Below, piece by piece: positions 10,040 to 18,334 of a DNA stretch of 64,000 bases (position 1 is the stretch's first letter; every line of letters starts with the position of its first letter). Where the stretch lies: positions 1 to 64,000 of the forward strand of contig JBGTQJ010000016.1 in assembly GCA_041941305.1 (NCBI GenBank), given 5' to 3'. This DNA is from JANSWP01 sp041941305. GTDB lineage: Bacteria > Bacteroidota > Bacteroidia > Chitinophagales > Saprospiraceae. A program made the translations under genes and the position numbers. Under the pieces are notes generated by a model. That model saw nothing but the letters and a program-made list of their open reading frames with translations, had not been told where the DNA came from and did no database searches.

Positions 10040-10645
10040 ATGACCTGGATTAATACTATCAGTTATGATGATGCTACAGGTGCTTTAAAAAAGCTATATA
10101 ATAGAGTAAAAGGACCAAACAATAACGTGGATAATATAATGATGGCTCATAGCCTTCGTCCACATTCCATGAAAGGGCATATGGTTTTGTATAAAAACGT
10201 CTTGCATCATAAGGACAATTTGCTTTCCAAAGAGCTTTTGGAAACCATTGGTGTTTATGTAAGTTTATTAAACCATTGTGATTATTGCATCAAACACCAT
10301 TTTGAAGGCTTGAAAAGGTTGATTCAAAATGATATAAAGGCTGATCGGGTTTTTAAGGCATTAAGCAATCAAAATATTGACCTGATATTTGAAAAAAAGG
10401 AACAAGCAATCCTTAAGTATTCTCGTAAATTAACTCTTGAACCTGCTGCGATGACGAGACCAGATTATGAAAACCTCACAAAGTATGGTCTAACTGATGG
10501 TGAAATTCTTGAGATCAATCAAGTAGTCAGTTACTTCAATTATGCCAATAGAACTGTTTTGGGATTGGGTGTCAATACAAAAGGAGACATTTTAGGATTA
10601 TCCCCAAATGATGATGATTCAGAAGACAATTGGACACACCAATAA
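10040..10645 (+). CDS. AhpD-like / carboxymuconolactone decarboxylase family protein
   Basis: A 201-residue all-helical protein of the AhpD-like superfamily. The redox motif C80-x-x-C83-x-x-x-H87 (HCDYCIKHH) is preceded by the usual helix with ETIGVYVSLLN, matching the alkylhydroperoxidase D core, in which the two cysteines and the histidine reduce peroxides or act in thiol relay. Its length and N-terminal extension resemble the uncharacterised peroxidase-related branch rather than AhpD itself, and no AhpC is nearby. Substrate and electron donor are unknown. It is probably cytoplasmic. Its stop is one base from the stop of the convergent gene at 10647. Confidence 0.8.
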   Translation: MTWINTISYDDATGALKKLYNRVKGPNNNVDNIMMAHSLRPHSMKGHMVLYKNVLHHKDNLLSKELLETIGVYVSLLNHCDYCIKHHFEGLKRLIQNDIKADRVFKALSNQNIDLIFEKKEQAILKYSRKLTLEPAAMTRPDYENLTKYGLTDGEILEINQVVSYFNYANRTVLGLGVNTKGDILGLSPNDDDSEDNWTHQ

Positions 10646-10646
10646 A

Positions 10647-13600
10647 TTATTTTATGTAAGCTTGTAGGATATCGTCATTGTTTGCAATCAAAAATAAATC
10701 TTTGTCATTGGCTAATTTAATTTTTGCTATATCTCGGGATTCTTTTGTAGCCCAAAAACCATTTTCCTGATTTTTGGAGAAAATAAATTTTCCAGTCCCA
10801 TCTCCAAATAAAAGCGTACCATTTGCTGCATCATATCTTCCTGTTTCTACTTCAGTAGCATAACTGTTACCAACCATAAGAATGTCCAGATTTCCATCAT
10901 TATTGAGATCTTCAGCTAGAATCCGAAAACAAGGGGCAAATTGGGCTTCCACTGAAAGAGTTTTTAAAGTGAAATTTCCATTTCCATCATTTTGAAAATA
11001 AGAAGTAGCCAATGTTTTTGCCTCCAACTTCTGAGCTGCATCCAATTCAGATTTGGAAAATACATCCGAAATAGAAGCAGTAGCATAATTTTCAAATCGA
11101 ACATATTTTTTCTTTAAATGTGGTAGCTGCTTTATCATCATATCTCTTTGAGGTAAGGGAAACAAACGTCCCCCTTCATATTGAGTAAGGATTGGATCAA
11201 TGCTACCATTATTATCAAAATCATTTGCATAAAGTGTCAAAGGCTTTTTTTCACTTGCTTTCAGCCTGGTATTTAATCCCAAGTTTCCCGCAACTAGATC
11301 GATATCTCCGTCTTTGTCAAAGTCACCGGTTTCCAGACAATTCCACCATCCGCTTGTATTCTGTAGCCCCAGTTCAGTTGTAATATTTTTTAATTGTTTA
11401 GCCTCCTTTTTAAATACGGAAACAGGAAGCCATTCTCCAACCACTACCAATTCCTCGCCGGGCAATCCGTCAATATTTGCCCATGCGAGACCAGTCACCA
11501 TCCCTAAATTCTGGAATTCTGGTGATACTTCTTTTGTTACATCCTTAAAAGAACCTCCTTCATTTTCTAGAACATAGCTTTGTGGACTGGTTGGATACCG
11601 TCCTGGTATATGCCTTCCTCCTAAAAAAATATCTAAATCATTATCCCCATCGTAGTCATTTAATGCTATGCATGCAGTACTTGAAGTAATTTTTGGTAAT
11701 GCCGAAACTGTTCTACTGAAATTACCCTGTCCATCATTTAAATAGAGCCTATCCTGGTAATTATCTGAGTTGGCTGAATATATGCTTCCGCCACTCACGA
11801 CAAATAAATCCTGGTCTCCATCGCCCTCAACATCGAAAAATATAGCGTCCAAATCTTCGAATTTTGAATCGGCATTAAATGCTTCCTGAGGAATCAATTT
11901 GAAAGTAGAATTAGAATTTTGAATAAAAATTGCCCCAACCTGGTTCACTGCACCTCCCACATAAAAGTCTTCCAAGCTATCTCCATTTATATCAGCCGTG
12001 GCAATGGATGGTCCCAATTTGGACAATTGGTGCGGTAATAGTCTTTCCCTATTAAAATCCAAAAATTCATTTTCAATATGTTTGAATTCAGGGATTAGGT
12101 TCTGTGCAGATTTAAAAATGGTTTCAGCATTTGAATTGGTGGAAATGTTTCTTTTTGAAGCTTCCTCGTAGTTTACAATTAACTTCTGATTGGCAGAGAT
12201 ATTTTCCAAAATTTGAGATTTTCCGTCAGGCCAAATAATTTCTATTCTATCGATTGACTCATGTTTCCCTAAACCAAAATGAAAAATGGGTTCTACAGAA
12301 GAAAAGAAGCCTCTAATTGGGTTTAATTCTTGAAATTGAATTATTTCACCTGTATGTATTGTAACCTTTGTTCCTACACCAAACTTATTATTATTGCTCC
12401 CTACTAGCTTGATTTGTAAATGATTAGAACTTCCCTGTTCTTTACTTCGGTTTTTATAAATGAATGCCTCTTCATGTATGTTGTTTACAATGATTTCCAA
12501 GTCTCCATCATTGTCCAGGTCAGCATAGGCAGCTCCATTTGAATAGGACTTGTCCACAAATCCCCATTCGGTATTCACTTTTTTGAGGTTTAGATTCCCT
12601 TGATTGTGGAACATGTAGTTTTGCAGTTTTTCGGTAGGGACTATCTGAAGGTAATCTTCAATATCTTTGAAATTACCCAATCCACCTAACCTGTTTATGG
12701 AATCAACCGTATAGTTCAGGTAGTCCAGATTGGTTACATCACGACGGTAACCATTTGTGATGTATAGGTCCTTCCTGGTGTCATTATCATAATCTGCCAA
12801 TAGACAAGCCCAACTCCAATCCGTGTTTGAAATGCCTGCTAATGTGCCAATCTCACTAAAAGTTCCGTTTCCATTGTTTACTTGTAGCACATTCCGCATG
12901 ATTTGGTGTCCGTAGCCAAAACGCAATAGGGATTGATATCTTTCCAGAACCATAGTCGTCATCAGCGCTTTTTGTCTTTTATTTCCTTCTGCTATCATAT
13001 CTAAAGCTACCAAATCTACATTTCCGTCATTATTAATGTCAGCAATATCAACCCCCATGGTGTGATTGCTCATGTGTCGAAAATAATCATCAGTCTTTAT
13101 GGAAAAAGTACCATTTTTATTATTGATGTACAGCCAATCCGGTTCTATATAATCATTGCCTACAAAAATATCTGGGTAACCATCGTTATTAAAATCAGAA
13201 ACCGTAACGCTAAGGGACCAGGCGCGATTGTTTATACCTGCCCGCAAGCTTACATCAGTAAATGTTCCATCTCCATTATTTCTAAATAACTTGTCAGATT
13301 CGTATTCATCTCTTGGTTCAGTATTTCTTTTATATCCTGAGGGGAGTTGCTGGACAGAAATTTTATTGACCTCAGAAAAAATTACCGGGTGATTTATGAC
13401 ATACACATCCAAATCTCCATCCAAATCATAATCGAAGAAGTTGGCGTGATTAGAAGCCGAAATATCTGCTAAGCCATATTCTTTTCCTTTTTCAGAGAAG
13501 GTTAAATCTCCATTATTAATAAATAACAAATTTCTTCGCTCTTCAGAGGGATTTAATCCAGATCGACAGACATAAATATCCAATAACCCATCATTATTGA

Positions 13601-14015
13601 CGTCGGCAGCGCTCACACCAGTGGTAAAACCTCCTAACCCGGAGATTTTTGCGGTTTGGGTTATATCCTGAAAGTTTAAGCCTCCTTTATTGAGGTACAA
13701 TCTATTGCTTTCCTGACTACTGGTAAAAAAGATATCTTGTAAACCATCGTTGTTTACATCCAATATGGCTACCCCTCCTCCATTGTACATGTACGAATTT
13801 GTTATAATGTTTACCTCGTGGTTTTCAGAAATGTTGTTTGAAAATCGAACCCCGGTTTGTTCGGAAGAAAGTCGCTCAAATTGAGCATTTTCAGGTGCGA
13901 TTAATTCCTCCTGGACTTTACCTGTATTTTGTGGCGGTTGTCCTTTTTCGTTTTGGCAACTTATTAGAAATAAAACGATAAAAAAAGAAAAGATAGAATC
14001 TGAACTGAACCTCAT
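10647..14015 (-). CDS. FG-GAP/VCBS repeat lipoprotein with ASPIC/UnbV domain
   Basis: A 1122-residue exported protein. The N-terminus is a lipoprotein signal (hydrophobic stretch, then LISC, Cys about residue 20). Many Ca2+-binding FG-GAP/VCBS blades follow, each with a D-x-N-x-D-G-x-x-D loop (for example DVNNDGLQDIFF and DINNDGNVDLVA), in two blocks of roughly residues 70-500 and 660-1100, which should fold as beta-propellers. Between them lies an ASPIC/UnbV module (GVGTKVTIHTGEIIQFQEL to IEIIWPDG). Such proteins are common in Bacteroidota and often lie near SusC/SusD pairs, which are absent here. It is probably an outer-membrane-anchored binding protein; the ligand is unknown. Confidence 0.88.
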   Translation of the reverse strand: MRFSSDSIFSFFIVLFLISCQNEKGQPPQNTGKVQEELIAPENAQFERLSSEQTGVRFSNNISENHEVNIITNSYMYNGGGVAILDVNNDGLQDIFFTSSQESNRLYLNKGGLNFQDITQTAKISGLGGFTTGVSAADVNNDGLLDIYVCRSGLNPSEERRNLLFINNGDLTFSEKGKEYGLADISASNHANFFDYDLDGDLDVYVINHPVIFSEVNKISVQQLPSGYKRNTEPRDEYESDKLFRNNGDGTFTDVSLRAGINNRAWSLSVTVSDFNNDGYPDIFVGNDYIEPDWLYINNKNGTFSIKTDDYFRHMSNHTMGVDIADINNDGNVDLVALDMIAEGNKRQKALMTTMVLERYQSLLRFGYGHQIMRNVLQVNNGNGTFSEIGTLAGISNTDWSWACLLADYDNDTRKDLYITNGYRRDVTNLDYLNYTVDSINRLGGLGNFKDIEDYLQIVPTEKLQNYMFHNQGNLNLKKVNTEWGFVDKSYSNGAAYADLDNDGDLEIIVNNIHEEAFIYKNRSKEQGSSNHLQIKLVGSNNNKFGVGTKVTIHTGEIIQFQELNPIRGFFSSVEPIFHFGLGKHESIDRIEIIWPDGKSQILENISANQKLIVNYEEASKRNISTNSNAETIFKSAQNLIPEFKHIENEFLDFNRERLLPHQLSKLGPSIATADINGDSLEDFYVGGAVNQVGAIFIQNSNSTFKLIPQEAFNADSKFEDLDAIFFDVEGDGDQDLFVVSGGSIYSANSDNYQDRLYLNDGQGNFSRTVSALPKITSSTACIALNDYDGDNDLDIFLGGRHIPGRYPTSPQSYVLENEGGSFKDVTKEVSPEFQNLGMVTGLAWANIDGLPGEELVVVGEWLPVSVFKKEAKQLKNITTELGLQNTSGWWNCLETGDFDKDGDIDLVAGNLGLNTRLKASEKKPLTLYANDFDNNGSIDPILTQYEGGRLFPLPQRDMMIKQLPHLKKKYVRFENYATASISDVFSKSELDAAQKLEAKTLATSYFQNDGNGNFTLKTLSVEAQFAPCFRILAEDLNNDGNLDILMVGNSYATEVETGRYDAANGTLLFGDGTGKFIFSKNQENGFWATKESRDIAKIKLANDKDLFLIANNDDILQAYIK

Positions 14016-14294
14016 TATGTTAAAATTGAAATTTTTTTCTTTGAAAAGGATGAAAATATTTTGGGGCGAAATTAGGCAATGTATTATTATTTTTAAAAAG
14101 TTTTATGCCCTGAAAAAGAGAAATTTAGGAGGAAGACTGAATTGTGGAATTCAAATGTTTTGCCAGAAAAAAAATCTTGATCTTAAAATAATCCCATTCG
14201 GTTGGGTGTTAGTTATTCCTGAAGTGTACTTTTGTATGCTTTTTTCATTATAATATATGGTGATTTTTTAATTTTAAACTCCAAGACTCATCGC

Positions 14295-14831
14295 ATGATA
14301 AAGCAATATATTCTCCTGAACATTTGCATCTTGTTTTTTTCCTTTGGTTTTGCACAAAAACCAGCGGAAAATGAGAGTGAATTTGAAAAAAGATATAAGA
14401 GACAAATAGTCAAAGATTATCTCTATGGTGTTTATATACCAAGAGATTTAACAGACGCATTTATTGAACTCAATAAAAAAATAGATACAGATGCAAGGTT
14501 GAAATACAAAAATATTCCAGAAGATTCTGTTACAAATATTCTGTTTTTCAGTTTTGGTAGATGGATAATTCACAATTGGAATTTTTATGGTGGCTCTCGC
14601 CTTTCACATTATATTAAAAGCATGGGCATACATCATCCGGAAGATATGGCTCGCTTTATTATGATTGCCTATCATCGTAACCTCAATCGCAATCCACTCA
14701 ATATTAGGGAATTAATTGGGTCTTTTCATTTAAAGCAGGAAAGCGAAAAAGATGCATTGCTCCAAAATGGGGAAATCCTGGAAAAGCAAACCCGAATCAG
14801 AGAACGTCCCGATTCACTAAAAAACAATTAA
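14295..14831 (+). CDS. Exported DUF6794-like protein
   Basis: A 178-residue protein when started at the ATG at 14295. That start places a clean signal peptide at the N-terminus (MIKQYILLNICILFFSFGFA, then Q). An in-frame ATG 21 codons upstream adds residues that do not look like a signal. The mature part holds YGVYIPRDLTDAFIELN, a WIIHNWNFYGGSRLSHY segment and GIHHPEDM, which I recognise from memory as the DUF6794 pattern of small Bacteroidota proteins. No catalytic role is known. The Trp/Gly/His-rich core looks like a compact binding fold. The charged tail from about residue 145 may be disordered. Confidence 0.7.
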   Translation: MIKQYILLNICILFFSFGFAQKPAENESEFEKRYKRQIVKDYLYGVYIPRDLTDAFIELNKKIDTDARLKYKNIPEDSVTNILFFSFGRWIIHNWNFYGGSRLSHYIKSMGIHHPEDMARFIMIAYHRNLNRNPLNIRELIGSFHLKQESEKDALLQNGEILEKQTRIRERPDSLKNN

Positions 14832-14890
14832 GCCTTTCTTTTTTTATCGATTTATTACAGTTTGGCATAATATTACAAAAGCATTATAAT

Positions 14891-14898
14891 TATATTTG
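14891..14898 (+). promoter_or_regulatory. Possible -7 box of the 14950 gene
   Basis: TATATTTG matches the Bacteroidota -7 consensus and lies about 50 bases before the ATG at 14950. A TTTG at 14861 is 26 bases upstream, longer than usual, so only the -7 element is convincing. Confidence 0.4.
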
Positions 14899-14949
14899 TA
14901 TTAAGTAAATATGTTTATAGCCTAATGTTAATCTGCTAAAATTCTAATT

Positions 14950-16740
14950 ATGAAAACAACTTTTACCTTCATCATTTCCTTCTGCTTCTCTACCATTATT
15001 TTAGCTCAATGGGTTCAAGTAGGTGGAGCTGTACAACCTTTTTCCAATAATGCTTCTTTTTCAGTAATCGGCTCAACACCTGTAGCAGCCTATACGGATA
15101 TAGCAGATAACGGAAAAATATTTGTAAAAAAGTTTGAAAACAATAATTGGGTTCAAATTGGAGGCGAAGTGACTTCCACTTTAATGTCCTTTGTCAATTT
15201 AAAAATTGATAATGGGCAAAATCCATATGTTGCCTACCTTACTCTGGCTGGCGGAGTTAATGTAAAATCATATAATGGAACTGATTGGGTTCAGGTTGGT
15301 TTGGAAGACTTTGCAAATGCCTATGAAATGAAATTTGATATTGATGGGGATGATCTGTATGTAGCTTTTTCGGATGTTAACCATTTCGCAGCTTTAACGG
15401 TCATGAAATTTAATGGTACCTCCTGGGTGGAAGTTGGTGATCCAGGATTTTCAACTGCCGGCACAGACTTTCTTTCTTTTAGTGCTGTAAACAGCAATTT
15501 ATTTCTCGGGTTTCGGGATTTTGGAGATCCTAATCAAGGAGCAAGTGTTGTGAAGTTTAATGATGCTATGCAAGAATGGGAATTAGTTGGTCAATCTGGA
15601 TTTACCGGGGGCTCCTCTCAATACAATTCTTTGGATATTGCAGGAGAAACTTTGGCCATCGCCTATAGTGATGGAACTGAAAATAATAAGCTTTCTGTAA
15701 TGTCGTATAATATGGTTAATGAGAATTGGGAATACTTTGGTATGGCAGGTATTTCAGAAGGAATAGCTCAATTTTCGGCGCTTACATTGATTAGTGGAAA
15801 CCCCTATGTAGCCTTTAATGATGACTTTAACGCTGATTTGACTTCGATTTATTTCTTTAATGGGACAGATTGGGATCAATTAGGCGACAAAATCGGGGAA
15901 GGATTCACAACAGAACAATCTTTATTTAGATATGGATCTATTTTATATTGTGGGTTTGTTGACTTAGCTTCAAATGTGGTTCTATATAGTTATGATTTGG
16001 GCTGCGACATTGTTGAGATAAATGCAAATATTCAAGATGTCCTGTGTAATGGAGGTGCCAATGGTTCTATAGAAGTAAATATAGAAAATGCAGCTGAACC
16101 TATTACCTATAGTTGGTCAAATGGTTCTATGATTTCATCAATCTCTGATCTTATTCCGGGCGATTATTCTTTATCAATAATTGATGCCTTAGGTTGTCAA
16201 GTTGTTAATACTTTTCAAATTAACGAACCAGCACCTGTATCAATTACCATTGATGAGGTGATTGACCAGACAGGTCAAAGTTTAAATGGTTCAATTTCAA
16301 TTACAGCTTCAGGAGGTGATAATTCTGGTTATACTTATAGTTGGACCCTGGATGGCACTCCATTTGAAACATTGGAAGATTTAACTGGATTAGAGGCTGG
16401 AGAATATTGTGTTACAGTGACGGATGTAAATGGTTGTAGTGGAAATGAATGTGTTACAGTAAATCTAAATACCTCAACCACAGGAGCAGGGTTTGACCAT
16501 CATTTCCTGGTCTATCCCAATCCTGTAAATGGGTTTTTATTTTTGGAATCCAAAGGTATTTATAAGACTGAACTAAGGGTTGAAATAATAAACAACATCG
16601 GACAATTGAAGCTGGCAGAAGATTTGGCTGGAAATGGTACCGAAAAAATCAACTTGAACGGATTTAGTTCAGGAATTTACTTTATCAGAACAAAAGTTGA
16701 AGGAAAAGTGCTCATTAAGAAAATTGTCCTCATAGACTAA
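14950..16740 (+). CDS. T9SS type A cargo protein with WVQVG repeats and SprB modules
   Basis: A 596-residue secreted protein. The signal peptide is residues 1-19 (ending LAQ). Residues about 20-350 form repeats of roughly 50 residues marked by NWVQIGGEV, DWVQVG and SWVEVGDPG, probably a beta-propeller. Two SprB-like modules follow (VLCNGGANGSIEV and TYSWTLDG...GLEAGEYCVTVTD). The tail (VYPNPVNGFLFLES, then GIYFIRTKVEGKVLIKKIVL) is the T9SS type A sorting domain, removed on export in this family. It is probably a cell-surface or released binding protein without an enzymatic domain. It converges with the minus-strand gene ending 6 bases downstream. Confidence 0.88.
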   Translation: MKTTFTFIISFCFSTIILAQWVQVGGAVQPFSNNASFSVIGSTPVAAYTDIADNGKIFVKKFENNNWVQIGGEVTSTLMSFVNLKIDNGQNPYVAYLTLAGGVNVKSYNGTDWVQVGLEDFANAYEMKFDIDGDDLYVAFSDVNHFAALTVMKFNGTSWVEVGDPGFSTAGTDFLSFSAVNSNLFLGFRDFGDPNQGASVVKFNDAMQEWELVGQSGFTGGSSQYNSLDIAGETLAIAYSDGTENNKLSVMSYNMVNENWEYFGMAGISEGIAQFSALTLISGNPYVAFNDDFNADLTSIYFFNGTDWDQLGDKIGEGFTTEQSLFRYGSILYCGFVDLASNVVLYSYDLGCDIVEINANIQDVLCNGGANGSIEVNIENAAEPITYSWSNGSMISSISDLIPGDYSLSIIDALGCQVVNTFQINEPAPVSITIDEVIDQTGQSLNGSISITASGGDNSGYTYSWTLDGTPFETLEDLTGLEAGEYCVTVTDVNGCSGNECVTVNLNTSTTGAGFDHHFLVYPNPVNGFLFLESKGIYKTELRVEIINNIGQLKLAEDLAGNGTEKINLNGFSSGIYFIRTKVEGKVLIKKIVLID

Positions 16741-16746
16741 TCAATA

Positions 16747-18006
16747 CTAATGATATTCAGCAAGCACTTTAAAGTCTTGATCATAATATCCTGAGGGGAT
16801 TTTTCCAATTTCACTTGAATTGGATGGACCAGTAGGATCACAGACATAATATTTTCGATCCTTGTACCATACAAATTCTCCTAAGTTTTCTTTTGTGGCG
16901 ACGGCAACTGTAACATGATCCTGGTAAGCAATTACAATCATGGGAATATCTAGTAATTCTCTGGCGAGATTGAAGAATAGAGCGGAACGATCCTCACAGT
17001 CGGAATATTGATAATGAAAAACTTCTTCTGAAACCATTGGTTTGCTATAACCATAAACCTCCTCATCAGTTTTGTATTGAAACGATTTTCGGGTAAAGGA
17101 GGCTAGAATTCTCAGTGCTTGTGTGTTGCTTTTACCTTCAAGAATATCTTCGAGAATAGGTAATATTGAGTTTGAGAGTGCCTGGGAAAAAGGTACTGAA
17201 AGGTATTTATGCTCTGCTATTAAAGGGTAATGATTCATCAGTTCAATTACTGTGTGATCAAATTCCACCGAGATTTTATACCTGGAATGTTCATCCTCAA
17301 AAAGAATGGTTTTTTCTTTTTTGCGGATGGGCAAATTGGGCCAATCTATTATTTCAAAGGAAAAAGACTTTCCTCTTGGATTTGGAGTGAAATTGGAAAT
17401 GTAAAGCACATCTGAGTCTTTCCTCTTATTGTGGATACTTGAGAGATTTGCAAAGGTCTTCCTACCTTCTTTTATCATTGGAACCTCAAATAGTTCATCT
17501 TTGGTGAAAACATTTATGAAGACCTCCCCATCTAAATAAGTAATCCGGGCATCATATCCCTCTTTTACCAGTAAAAACCAAACTGCAAGTCGTTTATGCA
17601 ATTCAGGTAAAGAGGAATAAATAGCATAAGTCGCCTCTTTAATCAATTCATAATAAAACCAGTCATTTAGATTTAATCTTTCTCTTTCCAACCTTAAATT
17701 ATTTAGAAAAGGTTGATAATCAGATTTTTCCAAATCTTCATAAAATAATTGTATGCTGGTTTTGCTATTGTTAATGTATTGTTCTCCTGGAATAACCCTT
17801 TTTGAAATGATAATTTCTGGATTATAAATTAAAGTGATCTTGTCGGAATAAAATTCAATAGTTGTATGTTTTAGATCATTGGTCGGAGTAGAAAATGAGT
17901 AAGAAATTAAAACTAATAATGCACCAAAAGTAAGTCCCTTAATATTTGAAGAGAATTTAATTTTTTGAAAATCTGGGTTTTGATGCTTATGAAGTAGGGA
18001 AGACAA
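16747..18006 (-). CDS. Transglutaminase-like (papain-fold) exported protein
   Basis: A 419-residue protein with a hydrophobic segment at about residues 27-42, which could be an uncleaved signal anchor. The C-terminal quarter has the order expected for a transglutaminase-like fold: Cys337 in YSDCEDRSALF, His364 in AYQDHVTVAV and Asp390 in VCDPTGPS. The family includes proteases and cross-linking enzymes. The rest (residues 45-320) contains beta-rich sequence without a motif I can name. It stands alone between a convergent gene and a terminator/palindrome region, so context gives no substrate. The catalytic triad is read from sequence; the activity is inference. Confidence 0.65.
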   Translation of the reverse strand: MSSLLHKHQNPDFQKIKFSSNIKGLTFGALLVLISYSFSTPTNDLKHTTIEFYSDKITLIYNPEIIISKRVIPGEQYINNSKTSIQLFYEDLEKSDYQPFLNNLRLERERLNLNDWFYYELIKEATYAIYSSLPELHKRLAVWFLLVKEGYDARITYLDGEVFINVFTKDELFEVPMIKEGRKTFANLSSIHNKRKDSDVLYISNFTPNPRGKSFSFEIIDWPNLPIRKKEKTILFEDEHSRYKISVEFDHTVIELMNHYPLIAEHKYLSVPFSQALSNSILPILEDILEGKSNTQALRILASFTRKSFQYKTDEEVYGYSKPMVSEEVFHYQYSDCEDRSALFFNLARELLDIPMIVIAYQDHVTVAVATKENLGEFVWYKDRKYYVCDPTGPSNSSEIGKIPSGYYDQDFKVLAEYH

Positions 18007-18087
18007 TTATTTTATGCGTTTTTGATTAATAAAAAGTACCAGCAAATAAAGAGACGAATTCAAACATATTTTATTATTAAGTAGTGA

Positions 18088-18235
18088 TTAAAAAATAACT
18101 TCCACTTTTTGATTTCTTCAAATAAGCTCAAAAGCTCAACTTCAATTCTTATCAGGCTTTCAGTCTTGGCTTATTTGAAGAAATCGAAGATTCATGAGGC
18201 GTTTTGCCGAACTAAATGATTAAGTTATTTTTTAA
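18088..18235. repeat. Nested inverted repeat element (MITE-like or long hairpin)
   Basis: Outer arms TTAAAAAATAACTT (18088-18101) and its exact complement (18222-18235) enclose perfect 17-base inner arms GATTTCTTCAAATAAGC (18111-18127) and its complement (18169-18185). The outer pairing extends imperfectly to about 18071 and 18250. The centre (18128-18168) is unpaired. The size, 148 bases, and the AT-rich termini resemble a miniature inverted-repeat element, but no target-site duplication is obvious. It could instead be a structured 3' end or a processing site. Confidence 0.6.
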
Positions 18236-18260
18236 GGGTTACTAATCAATAAAAATTTTG

Positions 18261-18294
18261 AAAAAAGAGCCATTCCAAAATTTTGGAATGGCTC
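18261..18294 (-). terminator. Intrinsic terminator of the thioredoxin/SprB gene
   Basis: A perfect palindrome GAGCCATTCCAAAA/TTTTGGAATGGCTC at 18267-18294 is followed on the minus strand by six T residues (18266-18261). It lies 41 bases after the stop of the gene ending at 18335. Confidence 0.85.
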
Positions 18295-18334
18295 TCGTTC
18301 ATTTTTTATAGTGATTGCCAATTAATGGCTACTA

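Larger units (their letters stand above)
18007..18334. other. Intergenic region with a nested palindrome and a terminator
   Basis: This 328-base stretch lies between two minus-strand genes. It holds the nested inverted repeat at 18088-18235, the terminator of the upstream giant gene at 18261-18294, and presumably the promoter of the transglutaminase-like gene, for which no exact -7 box was found. No ORF of note was seen. Confidence 0.7.

Noticed and set aside
10645..10647. Convergent stops one base apart, suggesting antisense control
   Set aside because: Tight convergence is common in compact genomes and no further signal supports regulation.
14017..14253. Plus-strand open frame of 78 codons before the DUF6794-like gene
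   Set aside because: It fills an AT-rich promoter gap, is dominated by Lys, Ile and Phe, and shows no signal peptide or domain.
18088..18235. Insertion sequence
   Set aside because: No transposase frame lies between the arms; only a miniature element would be possible.
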